NCBI GenBank assembly: GCA_023386455.1
Contig: JAEWJO010000732.1
Location: 1 to 20,194 of the forward strand
Direction of reading: 5' to 3'
Length of the DNA stretch: 20,194 bases
Source of the DNA: Pseudomonadota bacterium
GTDB taxonomy: Bacteria; Myxococcota_A; Polyangia; Haliangiales; Haliangiaceae
Shown: one piece after another, positions 1 through 7,056 of the stretch
Layout: each line of letters starts with the position of its first letter
How positions within the stretch are numbered: position 1 is the stretch's first letter
Position numbers and translations under genes: made by a program
The notes under the pieces: model-generated
What the model was told of the DNA's origin: nothing
What the model saw: the letters and a program-made list of their open reading frames with translations, nothing else
Databases searched by the model: none

Positions 1-251
1 GACGCGACGAGCACGACGCGCGCGCCTCCCGAGGCCGCCGCCAGCTCGCGAACCAGCGCCGCCGTCGGCGGCGGCTCGCCTTCGAGGACGCGCGCGTCGA
101 ACGGCTGCCCGGCACCGCCGGCGGTCCGCAGCGCGAGCGGCGCACCCTCGCGCGTCGCCCACACGACATCGCGCGCGTGATCCCCGAGCAGATCCGCGAT
201 CACGTCACGGGTCGACTGCGTCTTGTCGACGACGAGTACCCGCGGCGCCAT
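1..251 (-). CDS. Receiver-like (response-regulator type) protein, N-terminal part, cut by window edge
   Basis: Reading the minus strand from the ATG at 251 gives 83 codons open to the window edge, beginning MAPRVLVVDKTQSTRDVIAD. This matches the start of a response-regulator receiver domain: a hydrophobic first strand (VLVVD), helix 1 (STRDVIADLL), a strand FDARVLE where the phosphoacceptor strand should lie, and a later hydrophobic strand (ARVVLVAS). Two key residues look degenerate. The usual Asp-Asp acidic pair is Asp9-Lys10, and the phosphoacceptor Asp aligns with Glu57, followed by a short Pro-rich segment where the conserved 'MP' loop sits. It would therefore be a phosphorylation-independent pseudo-receiver. 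The downstream output domain is outside the window, so the full function is unknown. It starts 50 bases after the Bat operon ends, on the same strand. The receiver assignment is by eye from a weakly conserved fragment. Confidence 0.6.
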   Translation of the reverse strand, partial: MAPRVLVVDKTQSTRDVIADLLGDHARDVVWATREGAPLALRTAGGAGQPFDARVLEGEPPPTAALVRELAAASGGARVVLVA

Positions 252-265
252 GGATCGATCATACC

Positions 266-283
266 CCTGTCGTCGTCGACAGG
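266..283 (-). terminator. Hairpin after the Bat operon, possible weak terminator
   Basis: CCTGTCG (266-272) and CGACAGG (277-283) form a perfect 7-base-pair stem with a 4-base loop. It lies 18 bases downstream of the BatC-like stop codon and 14 bases upstream of the receiver-like start. No U-rich tail follows on the minus strand, so it could equally be an operator for the downstream gene. Confidence 0.25.
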
Positions 284-301
284 ATCGGACGACCGCCGCG
301 C

Positions 302-1222
302 CTACCAGTCCTTGTCCGGATCCTTGGCGCGGCCGCTCGCCCGCCGCCGCGCACCGTCGCGCTGGAGGTGACGGGAAAAATCCTCGAGATCGTCGAGCTT
401 GCCGTCGGTCGGCGTGCGCGGGCCCTGCGGGTGCTGGCTGCGATCGCGTCGCCGCTGACCTTGCTGGTTCTGCTGGTTCTGGCCCTGCTGATCCTGCTGG
501 TCGTTCGATCCGCTGCCCTGCCCCTGCGGGTTCTGCTGGTTCGAGCCCGGTCCCTGACCCTGCTGGTTCTGGCCCTGCTGACCCTGCTGGCCCTGTTGCC
601 CTTGCTGGCCCTGCTGGCCCTGCTGGCCCTGCTGGCCTTGTTGACCCTGCTGGCCTTGCTGGCCCTGCTGGTTCTGATCCTGGCCCTGCCCCTGGCCCTG
701 GCCCTGGCCGTTCTGCTGCTGCTGTTGCTGCTGCTTCTGCCGGCGCTTCATCGCCAGCTCGAGGTTCAGGCGCGCGTCCTCGAAGCTCGGCTGGTCGCGG
801 AGCGCCTGCTTGTACGACTCGATCGAATCCTCGAGCTTGTCCTGGCCGAGCTGGGCGTTGCCGCGGTTGTAGTTCGCCTGCGCGCGGATCTTCGGATCGC
901 GCGATGTCGCGGCCTGCTTGAGGTCGTCGAGGCCGCGCTCGGTGAGCGCCTTGGCCTCCGCGGGATCCTTCGCGAGCTTGGCCTTCTCGAGCTGCGCGGT
1001 GCCGCGATCGTACGCCAGCCCCGACGGATCGACGCCGCCATCGTGCGCCGCCTTGTCGTAGTGCTTCAGCGCCTCGTCGTAGTTGCCCGCGGCGGCGGCC
1101 TTGTTGCCGGCCTCGACCTCGGGGTTCGGCGAGCGGAATGGCTCCCAGCCCGCGAGTGCGAGCAACAGGACCGCCGACAGCGCGCCGCGCCGCATCCCCC
1201 GAGCATGACACGCGGGCCGCAT
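302..1222 (-). CDS. batC: BatC-like TPR protein with Gln/Gly-rich repeat tail
   Basis: A 306-residue protein at the end of the Bat operon. A signal peptide or membrane anchor (hydrophobic stretch about 12-27) is followed by tetratricopeptide-type helices at about 35-155 (NKAAAAGNYDEALKHYDKA; ANYNRGNAQLGQDKLEDSIE). Next comes a low-complexity tract of about residues 163-258, with a Gln run, GQ repeats and eleven consecutive Gln-Gln-Gly units. The tail is basic and ends in KDW, an ending I associate with Bat-type TPR proteins. TPRs in BatC proteins are thought to scaffold the BatA/BatB complex in the periplasm. The ATG at 1222 is chosen because GGAGGAG (1228-1234) sits 5 bases upstream. That ATG shares its A with the BatB stop (TGATG), indicating translational coupling. 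A later ATG at 1195 would give a shorter signal peptide but has no good ribosome site. The repeat tail is unusual in length and purity. Confidence 0.85.
   Translation of the reverse strand: MRPACHARGMRRGALSAVLLLALAGWEPFRSPNPEVEAGNKAAAAGNYDEALKHYDKAAHDGGVDPSGLAYDRGTAQLEKAKLAKDPAEAKALTERGLDDLKQAATSRDPKIRAQANYNRGNAQLGQDKLEDSIESYKQALRDQPSFEDARLNLELAMKRRQKQQQQQQQNGQGQGQGQGQDQNQQGQQGQQGQQGQQGQQGQQGQQGQQGQQGQQGQNQQGQGPGSNQQNPQGQGSGSNDQQDQQGQNQQNQQGQRRRDRSQHPQGPRTPTDGKLDDLEDFSRHLQRDGARRRASGRAKDPDKDW
572..670 (-). repeat. Eleven tandem 9-bp units encoding Gln-Gln-Gly
   Basis: The consensus on the plus strand is gccctgctg, with a few synonymous changes (ttg for ctg; acc or ccc for gcc). Eleven perfect in-frame units encode (QQG)11 within the BatC-like protein. 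Further degenerate GQ/NQQ repeats flank it on both sides, over about 463-735. The unit is a multiple of three, so copy-number change would alter tail length without a frameshift. Confidence 0.95.
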
Positions 1223-2394
1223 CAATGCTCCTCCGGATAGCGCCGGCGGCGGCGCGTCGAGATGGCCGCCTCGATCACGAGCAGCATGAAGCCGGCAAAC
1301 AGGAACGGCTCGAAGATGTCCTTCATCTCGTCGACCCGCCGCGTCGCGAGACCGCGGTTGACGGCGCGCAGCGCCTCGACGATCGGCATCGGATCGACCT
1401 CGCCGGTCTCGGACGCGACGAAGTAGCGATGCTCGTCACCGGCGGCCTGCGCGAGCAGGCGCATGCCCGCGTCATCGCGCTTGGAGACGACGGTCTGGCC
1501 ATCTGCAGTCCGCTTCGCCTGCGCGGTCGGCTTGCCGTCGTAGTCGATCTCGTAGACGACGCCGCCGCGGGTCGTGCCGACACCGACGACGAACACGGCG
1601 ATGCCGAGCTCGCGGGCGGTCGCGACCTCGCGCAGCGCCTCGGCGTCGGAGTCGCCACCGTCGGTGAAGATCACCATCGCCTTGCCGCGCTCGACCTTCT
1701 GCTCGACGATCTCGTCCTCCTTCTTGTCCTTGGCGTCGAGGGACTCGCCGGGCAGCGGATCGCCGCCATGACCGCGGCGGCCGATGCGCGCGCAGCCGAG
1801 GTCGTCGTAGAGGTCGGGACGCAGGAGGCAGCGCGACACGCGGAATACCTCGGTCAGGTTCGACCCCGGTGGCAGATCGGACGGTCCGAGGTCGTAGAGG
1901 AACCGGACCGCGACGTCGTGGTCCTCGGTCACCGGGAAGTGCGACGCGGCGCCGGCGAACACGACCGGACCGATGCGATCGCCCGGCAGCTCGTCGATCA
2001 GCGCCGCCGCGAGCTCGCGTGCGCGACCGAGGCGCGATGCCGCGAGCTTCTTCTCCTGCATCTGCAGCGTCTGGCCGACGTCGCTGACGAGCATCGACTT
2101 CGACACGTCGAGGGCGACGACGAGATCGAGCCCGTGCAGCTCGACCTTGCGCGTGCCGGCGATCTGCGGACGTGCCGCGGCGACGAGCACGAGGCCGACG
2201 CCGAGCGTGACGAGCACGAGCTTGATCAGGCGGCGGCGCGGCGACTGCGACGCCATCACCTTGCCGAGCACCGGCAGCTCGCCGAGCCGGGTCGCGAGCC
2301 GGCGGCGCTGGACGCGGTCGTAGAGGAACAGCAGCACGAACGCGACCGGCACGGCCGCGGCGAACCAGAGGACCTCCTCGTACGCGAACCTCAC
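1222..2394 (-). CDS. batB: BatB-like von Willebrand factor A membrane protein
   Basis: A 390-residue protein of the Bat (aerotolerance) vWA family. Membrane segments are seen at about 9-25, 57-74 and 362-379, with the vWA domain between the second and third. The metal-binding MIDAS motif is intact in its first part (D96-V-S98-K-S100) and third part (FTDGGD, D245). The middle Thr position is altered: PPGSNLTE (175-182) offers Ser178 or Thr181 where the family usually has GT. An insertion of about 45 charged residues (193-238, including Cys201) sits between that site and the last MIDAS strand. The start is a GTG at 2394 overlapping the BatA stop by four bases (GTGA). The stop is joined to the TPR gene. 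Such proteins are thought to form a periplasm-facing complex with BatA, possibly regulated by the MoxR ATPase; the exact job in this organism is unknown. Confidence 0.88.
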   Translation of the reverse strand: MRFAYEEVLWFAAAVPVAFVLLFLYDRVQRRRLATRLGELPVLGKVMASQSPRRRLIKLVLVTLGVGLVLVAAARPQIAGTRKVELHGLDLVVALDVSKSMLVSDVGQTLQMQEKKLAASRLGRARELAAALIDELPGDRIGPVVFAGAASHFPVTEDHDVAVRFLYDLGPSDLPPGSNLTEVFRVSRCLLRPDLYDDLGCARIGRRGHGGDPLPGESLDAKDKKEDEIVEQKVERGKAMVIFTDGGDSDAEALREVATARELGIAVFVVGVGTTRGGVVYEIDYDGKPTAQAKRTADGQTVVSKRDDAGMRLLAQAAGDEHRYFVASETGEVDPMPIVEALRAVNRGLATRRVDEMKDIFEPFLFAGFMLLVIEAAISTRRRRRYPEEH

Positions 2395-3791
2395 GGCAGC
2401 CTCCGCAGGCGCGTGTGCGAGAGCACGAGCTCGAGCCCGATCAGGATCGCGGCTATGATCGCGAACGGCACGAACAGCTGCTTGTCCGGCACGCGCTCGA
2501 TGATCGTGCGCTTCGTCGTATCGAGCTGGTTGCGCACCGTCTGGAAACCGCGGTCGAACGACGCGTAGTCGCTCGCGCGGAAGAACTCGCCGCCGGTCTG
2601 CGTCGCGATGTTGCGCAGCGTCGCCGGGTTGACCGACATGCCGCCGAACAGGTCGCTCTCCTCGCGACCGACGAGCAGCGTGTACACCTTGATCTTCTGC
2701 GCCTGCGCCGCGCGCGCCGCCTCGTCGGGATCGAACCGCGTCACCCAGTTCGAGTCACCGTCGGACAGCAGGATCACGACCTTGCTCTTCGCGTCGCTGC
2801 GCCGCAGCTGCGCGACCGCGAGCGCGAGGCCATCGCCGATCGCCGTGCCGAGCTCCGGGACGTCGCCGATGACGAGGTCCTGCACGATCTTCTCGAGCAT
2901 CTTGCTGTCGTGCGTCAGCGGGCACTGCAGCATCGCCTGCTGGCCGAAGATCACGAGGCCGATGCGGTCGTTCTTGTTGCGCCGGAGGAAGCGCCGGATC
3001 ACGCGCTGCGCCGCATCCATGCGGTCGCGCGGCATGTCCGTCTCCTCCATCGACTTCGACATGTCCATGACGATGACGATGTCGATCGAGTCGATCGTCC
3101 GGCTGGTCTTGCGATAGGTCTCCGGCCGGCCGAGACCGATCGCGAGCGCGAGCAGCGCGAGCACGCGCAGCGACGTCGGCAGGAACGACACGTACGCGGC
3201 GACACCTCGCGTGCCGACGAGCTTGGTCTGCGAGAACCCGATCGAGGCCGTGCGCCGCCGGTGGAGGTGAAACCCGACGAACGCGACGATGCCGGCGCCG
3301 AGCACGAGGAAGACCGCGCGCGGCGACTTCCAGACGACATCCTGCGCGTCGGCGAGCGCGGGACTCTCGCTGCGCGGATGCATCGCGAGGCGCGTCACGC
3401 GCCGCAGCTCGTGCCACATGCGCGAGACGGGGACGTCGAGCACCGCCGACGCGACGATCACGATCAGGAGGCCGAGGCCGAGCGTCGCCACCCACGGCAG
3501 CGCTGCGCGCAGCACCGTCTCGGCGGTCAGCGCCGGGCGCGGCCGGTCTTCGGTCTCCGGGTGGCCCTCGGCGCTCGCGTCGCGCCCCTCGTCGGCCTCG
3601 TCGCGGTGGCGATACCAGCGCAGGCCGCCGGCGATCGCCATGATCACGCCGGCGAGGATGAACACGCCGGTCGTACCGCGCTCCCAGCGCGCCTCGACCG
3701 TGTTCGCGCGGCTGACGAACATCTGCATCGATACCGACGCCGCGCCGGCGAGCGCGATGCCGATCGTGCCGAGGAGCTGGCCCTTCTTCAC
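2391..3791 (-). CDS. batA: BatA-like von Willebrand factor A membrane protein with extended N-terminus
   Basis: A 466-residue vWA protein. The MIDAS motif is complete: D243-M-S245-K-S247, T316 in ELGTAIGDG and D344 in LLSDGD. Hydrophobic segments are at about 6-24, 42-59, 94-117, 158-175 and 204-220, with a C-terminal one at about 438-456. Canonical BatA has only the last two N-terminal segments plus the C-terminal one. The first roughly 145 residues therefore add about three membrane segments and a charged loop (about 60-85). I start at the GTG at 3791 because it overlaps the upstream stop by four bases (GTGA), the coupling used elsewhere in this operon. The frame stays open further upstream, but that translation is Arg/Ala-rich and lies under the BatD-like gene, so it is a shadow. 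The protein ends LRRLP, overlapping the batB start. Confidence 0.87.
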   Translation of the reverse strand: MKKGQLLGTIGIALAGAASVSMQMFVSRANTVEARWERGTTGVFILAGVIMAIAGGLRWYRHRDEADEGRDASAEGHPETEDRPRPALTAETVLRAALPWVATLGLGLLIVIVASAVLDVPVSRMWHELRRVTRLAMHPRSESPALADAQDVVWKSPRAVFLVLGAGIVAFVGFHLHRRRTASIGFSQTKLVGTRGVAAYVSFLPTSLRVLALLALAIGLGRPETYRKTSRTIDSIDIVIVMDMSKSMEETDMPRDRMDAAQRVIRRFLRRNKNDRIGLVIFGQQAMLQCPLTHDSKMLEKIVQDLVIGDVPELGTAIGDGLALAVAQLRRSDAKSKVVILLSDGDSNWVTRFDPDEAARAAQAQKIKVYTLLVGREESDLFGGMSVNPATLRNIATQTGGEFFRASDYASFDRGFQTVRNQLDTTKRTIIERVPDKQLFVPFAIIAAILIGLELVLSHTRLRRLP

Positions 3792-4963
3792 GCCGCGTCC
3801 TCCGCGCCGTGCATCGTCGTGCCGGTGCCCTGCGCGCGCGTCGTCGAGATGACGAGATGCCGCGCGGCCTCGAGCACGCCGTGCGCGTCCTCGGCGGTCG
3901 CGCGGAGGCCGCCGTACTTGACGATGTCGCAGCGCTCGAGCCAGCGCTCGACGAGCGCCTGCTCGTCCGATGGCGCGACCCTCGCGAGCGACTTCATCAG
4001 CTCGTAGGTCGTGAGGTCGAGCGTCGCGACGCGATAGCGCGCGCCGAGGTACTCGCGGATGACCTCGACCATCTCGGCGTACCCGGCCTTGCGGTCGTCG
4101 TCGCGGTCGAGCGCGCCCGAGCGCTCGATCTCGAGCAGCCTCGCCAGCGCGCGCTCGCTCGTCATGTCGATACGGCGCGGCGCGGGTCCCACCGGCACGA
4201 GCGTGCCGATCAGCGTGCGCACGCGCCGGCGCCGGCGGTTGCGAATGTAGAGGTACGTGCCCGCCGCGGCGAACGCGGCCGCGACGCCACCGGCGACCCA
4301 CGCCCAGAACCAGTCGCGGCTCATCAGCGAGACCGGGGACGCGTGGCCCTTCATCAGCCTCGGGTCGTCGACGAGGTCGCCGAGCACGCCATTGACGATC
4401 AATGGGACCTCGTTCGTCGCGACCTGCCCCGCCTTGCCCTGGCTCGTGAACGTGACGGCGAGCGGCGGCACGCGCAGCTCGCCGAGCTCCCAGGCGTAGA
4501 CCTCGAGCTGCCACTCGCGCTCGCGCTTGCCGTCGGGCAGCGTCCTCGTCGACGAGAGCTTGCGCGTGACCTCGAACGCGCCGCCGAGCTCGATCGGCTC
4601 GCGCAGGTTCACCTCGACGTCACCACCGTAGGTCGCGGTGACGAACAGCGTGAACTTCTCGCCGAGCCGGAGCACGGGCGGGCTCGCCGCCGCCCGGACA
4701 TCCGGCACCTGCACGTCGGGCGGAATGATGATCGTGATCTTCTTCGGCGCCGACGATCCGGCCCCCGACCCCGGTCCGGCCGCGCCGACGCCGCTGCCGC
4801 TGCCGCTCGAGCCCGAGCCCGAGCCCGTTCCGGGATCCGCTGCGCCCGATCCGCCCGTCGCGGGATCCGCTGCGCCTGATCCAACGTCGGGCGCTCCTTG
4901 CCCCCACGCCGTCGCGATCGCGACAACCCAGACCGCCACGACGGTCGCGATCCCGCGCTTCAT
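3788..4963 (-). CDS. BatD-like membrane protein (Bat operon)
   Basis: A 391-residue protein between the DUF58 gene and batA. A signal peptide (1-22) is followed by a Gly/Ser/Ala/Pro linker (23-72). A β-rich extracytoplasmic region (about 75-192) contains VYAWELGELRVPPLAVTF, which resembles the 'pathway to iPPl' segment of BatD proteins. One membrane helix lies at 219-240, then an Arg-rich stop (RNRRRRR) and a cytoplasmic helical domain (265-375). That domain has the pattern YAEMVEVIREYLGARY, as in domains after the membrane helix in BatD/DUF4381-type proteins. It is shorter than typical BatD proteins, which carry several β domains. Start and stop both overlap neighbours (ATGA at 4960-4963; GTGA at 3788-3791), so it belongs to the operon. 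The BatD assignment is from layout and weak motif likeness; 'hypothetical membrane protein of the Bat operon' is the safe name. Confidence 0.7.
   Translation of the reverse strand: MKRGIATVVAVWVVAIATAWGQGAPDVGSGAADPATGGSGAADPGTGSGSGSSGSGSGVGAAGPGSGAGSSAPKKITIIIPPDVQVPDVRAAASPPVLRLGEKFTLFVTATYGGDVEVNLREPIELGGAFEVTRKLSSTRTLPDGKREREWQLEVYAWELGELRVPPLAVTFTSQGKAGQVATNEVPLIVNGVLGDLVDDPRLMKGHASPVSLMSRDWFWAWVAGGVAAAFAAAGTYLYIRNRRRRRVRTLIGTLVPVGPAPRRIDMTSERALARLLEIERSGALDRDDDRKAGYAEMVEVIREYLGARYRVATLDLTTYELMKSLARVAPSDEQALVERWLERCDIVKYGGLRATAEDAHGVLEAARHLVISTTRAQGTGTTMHGAEDAA
4831..4890. repeat. Two tandem 30-bp units in the linker of the BatD-like gene
   Basis: A 30-base unit starting cgggatccgctgcgcc is present at 4831-4860 and again at 4861-4890. 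The first 22 bases differ at one position; the rest is more diverged. The units encode two GSGAADP-type peptide copies in the low-complexity linker. This looks like a fairly recent in-frame tandem duplication. Confidence 0.8.
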
Positions 4964-5847
4964 CCGTGCGCCATCCTCTTCGCCCGCGCCCGGAAGAACG
5001 CGACGAGCGCGTCGACGTACGGCTCGTTCGTCGCGACCGTCACGACGTCGACGTTGACCCTGCGCAGCGCTGCGTCGCGGATCTCCGCCGCTCGCTTCGC
5101 CCGCTTCGCGAACTCCGCCCGCGCGCGCGAGCTCGTGTCGACCTCTACGACCTCTCCGGTCTCGAGATCCTCGAGCACGAGCAGGCCGACCGCCGGCAGC
5201 TCCTGCTCGAGCGGATCGCCGACGACGACCGGCACCAGCTCGTGGCGCTGCGCCGCGATCCGCATCGCGCGCTCCCAGCCGTCCGACAAGAAGTCGCTGA
5301 CGAAGAACACGACGCTCCTGCGCCGCGCGACCTTGCCGAGGAAGTCGAGCCCGGCCGCGAGGTCGGTCTTCCGCGACGTCGGCTCGAATGCGAGGATCTC
5401 GCCGATCACGCGCAGCACGTGGCGGCGGCCCTTCTTCGGCGGCACGTAGCGCTCGACCTTGTCGGTGACGATCATCATGCCGACGCGATCGTTGTTCTTG
5501 ATCGCCGAGAACGCGACGACCGCGGCCAGCTCGGCGGCAAGCTCGCGCTTCGTCGTACCGCGCGAGCCGAAGTGACCCGACGCGCTCGCATCGACGATCA
5601 GGTTGACCGTGCGATCGCGCTCCTCGATGAACTGCTTGACGTGCGGCGCGTTCATGCGCGCCGTGATGTTCCAGTCGATCGTGCGGACGTCGTCGCCCGC
5701 GTAGTACGGCCGGACGTCGGAGAACACGAGGCCGCGCCCCTTGAACACCGAGTGGTACTGACCGGCGATCTGTTGCTCGACGAGCCGCCGCGAGGCGATC
5801 TCGATCTTCCTCGCCTTCTTGAACAGCTCTGAGGTCGAGATCGTCAT
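4960..5847 (-). CDS. DUF58 domain protein (vWA-like, MoxR-associated)
   Basis: A 295-residue cytoplasmic protein with the DUF58 signature at residues 36-80: KGRGLVFSDVRPYYAGDD, then VRTIDWNITAR and FIEERDRTVNL. A degenerate vWA fold follows, with MIDAS-type residues D86-A-S88-A-S90, Thr161 (SRKTDLAAGL) and D185 (FFVSDFLSDG). No membrane segment is seen. DUF58 proteins are nearly always encoded next to MoxR ATPases and are thought to act as their substrate or adaptor. The gene begins seven bases after the moxR stop with no convincing ribosome site, suggesting coupled translation, and its stop overlaps the BatD-like start (ATGA). Confidence 0.93.
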   Translation of the reverse strand: MTISTSELFKKARKIEIASRRLVEQQIAGQYHSVFKGRGLVFSDVRPYYAGDDVRTIDWNITARMNAPHVKQFIEERDRTVNLIVDASASGHFGSRGTTKRELAAELAAVVAFSAIKNNDRVGMMIVTDKVERYVPPKKGRRHVLRVIGEILAFEPTSRKTDLAAGLDFLGKVARRRSVVFFVSDFLSDGWERAMRIAAQRHELVPVVVGDPLEQELPAVGLLVLEDLETGEVVEVDTSSRARAEFAKRAKRAAEIRDAALRRVNVDVVTVATNEPYVDALVAFFRARAKRMAHG

Positions 5848-5854
5848 CGCGGTG

Positions 5855-6895
5855 TCACGGCACCGGCAGGTACTCGAAGACGCGGCGCACGACGTCCTCC
5901 GAGCTGACTTCCTCGGCCTCGGCCTCGTAGGTCACGACGACGCGGTGGCGCATGACGTCGAGCGCGATCGCCTTGATGTCGTCGGGCGTGACGTAGGCCC
6001 GGTGACGGATGAACGCGTGCGCACGAGCCGCGGACGCGAGGCACAGCGTCGCGCGCGGCGACGCGCCGTACTCGATCAGCGGCGCGAGCTCGGGCAGGCC
6101 GTAGTCGCGCGGCTTCCGCGTCGCCTGGACGATGTGCACGATGTAGTCGCGGACGCGGTCGTCGATGTAGACCGAGCCGACGACACGGCGGGCGGCGCGC
6201 ACCTGATCGATCGTCGCGACCTCGCGCGGCTGCGGTGGCTCGAGCGTGCTCATGCGGTCGAGCATGCCGCGCTCGTCGGCGGCGGTCGGATAGTTGACGC
6301 GGATGAGCAGCATGAACCGATCGAGCTGCGCCTCGGGCAGCGGGAACGTGCCCTCCTGCTCGATCGGGTTCTGCGTCGCGAGCACGAGGAACGGCTCGGG
6401 CAGCGGGTGCGTCGAGTCGCCGATCGTGACCTGACGCTCCTGCATCGCCTCGAGCAGCGCCGACTGGACCTTCGCCGGCGCGCGGTTCACCTCGTCAGCG
6501 AGGACCAGGTTCGCGAACAGCGGGCCACGCTTCTGCGTGAACTGCCCGGTGTGCATGTTGTAGATGATGGTGCCGGTGATGTCCGCGGGCAGGAGATCGG
6601 GCGTGAACTGGATGCGCGAGAACGTCGCATTGAGCGTCTGCGCGAGCGTCTTCACCGTCAGCGTCTTCGCGAGCCCGGGCACGCCCTCGATCAGGCAGTG
6701 GCCGCCGGTCAGAAGACCGATGAGCACGCGCTCGATCATGTCGCGTTGACCGACGACGACCTTGCCGACCTCCGCGAACACGTCGTCGAGGAACGCGCTC
6801 TCCTTGCGGACCTGCTCGGTGAGCGCGGTGATGTCGACCGGAGGCGTCAGGACCGAGGGTGCGGCGGCCGGAGCCGCGGCAGCCGGTTCGGCCAT
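5855..6895 (-). CDS. moxR: MoxR-family AAA+ ATPase
   Basis: A 346-residue ATPase, first gene of the Bat operon. Walker A is GVPGLAKT (71-78), Walker B is LVLADEVNRAP (130-140), sensor 1 is LATQNP (Asn176), the LDRF arginine motif is at 191-194, and the sensor 2 region is GASPRAT. MoxR ATPases act as chaperone-like remodellers of vWA-domain partners, here DUF58, BatA and BatB. I chose the ATG at 6895 because GGAGGG (6902-6907) lies 6 bases upstream. In-frame ATGs at 6982 and 6991 would add 29 or 32 residues but have no good ribosome site. Codons between 6991 and 6896 end in A or T far more often than the rest of the gene, and a possible promoter falls in that stretch. The N-terminal 20 residues are Ala/Pro-rich, and the AAA+ core starts at about residue 25. 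Confidence 0.93.
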   Translation of the reverse strand: MAEPAAAAPAAAPSVLTPPVDITALTEQVRKESAFLDDVFAEVGKVVVGQRDMIERVLIGLLTGGHCLIEGVPGLAKTLTVKTLAQTLNATFSRIQFTPDLLPADITGTIIYNMHTGQFTQKRGPLFANLVLADEVNRAPAKVQSALLEAMQERQVTIGDSTHPLPEPFLVLATQNPIEQEGTFPLPEAQLDRFMLLIRVNYPTAADERGMLDRMSTLEPPQPREVATIDQVRAARRVVGSVYIDDRVRDYIVHIVQATRKPRDYGLPELAPLIEYGASPRATLCLASAARAHAFIRHRAYVTPDDIKAIALDVMRHRVVVTYEAEAEEVSSEDVVRRVFEYLPVP

Positions 6896-6901
6896 GGTCA
6901 G

Positions 6902-6907
6902 CCCTCC
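6902..6907 (-). promoter_or_regulatory. Ribosome binding site deciding the moxR start
   Basis: GGAGGG on the minus strand, six bases before the ATG at 6895. Neither upstream in-frame ATG (6982, 6991) has a comparable purine-rich site. Confidence 0.6.
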
Positions 6908-6973
6908 GGTCGCCTCGGAGGCGGCAGCACCGCCGGCACTCGGCGGAGCAAACGGGGAAACCGGGTCACGCAA

Positions 6974-7003
6974 CGTATCCATAGAACCCATTCACGATGT
7001 CAC
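6974..7003 (-). promoter_or_regulatory. Possible moxR/Bat operon promoter
   Basis: On the minus strand, GTGACA (6998-7003, five of six to the -35 consensus) lies 18 bases from GATACG (6974-6979, weak -10). This would start transcription near 6967 and give a leader of about 70 bases before the ATG at 6895. The -10 is poor, so the call is tentative. Confidence 0.3.
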
Positions 7004-7056
7004 GGATTCCCGCCAGGTGCCCGTGGGTCCTGCCCCATGTGCGATATGGTCCCCTC

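Noticed and set aside
572..670. CRISPR-like array
   Set aside because: Contiguous 9-bp coding repeats without spacers; it is an in-frame amino-acid repeat.
368..1240. Plus-strand open frame rich in Leu-Ala-Leu repeats, looking like a membrane protein
   Set aside because: It is the antisense reading of the Gln-Gln-Gly repeat and TPR gene; the Leu run follows from the repeat and there is no ribosome site or family likeness.
2415..4007. Long plus-strand frame opposite the batA region
   Set aside because: Arg/His/Glu-rich shadow of the minus-strand vWA gene, with no recognisable domain.
3792..4514. N-terminal extension of batA to 707 residues
   Set aside because: The added part is Arg/Ala-rich and lies under the BatD-like gene in another frame; the GTG at 3791 overlaps the upstream stop as elsewhere in the operon.
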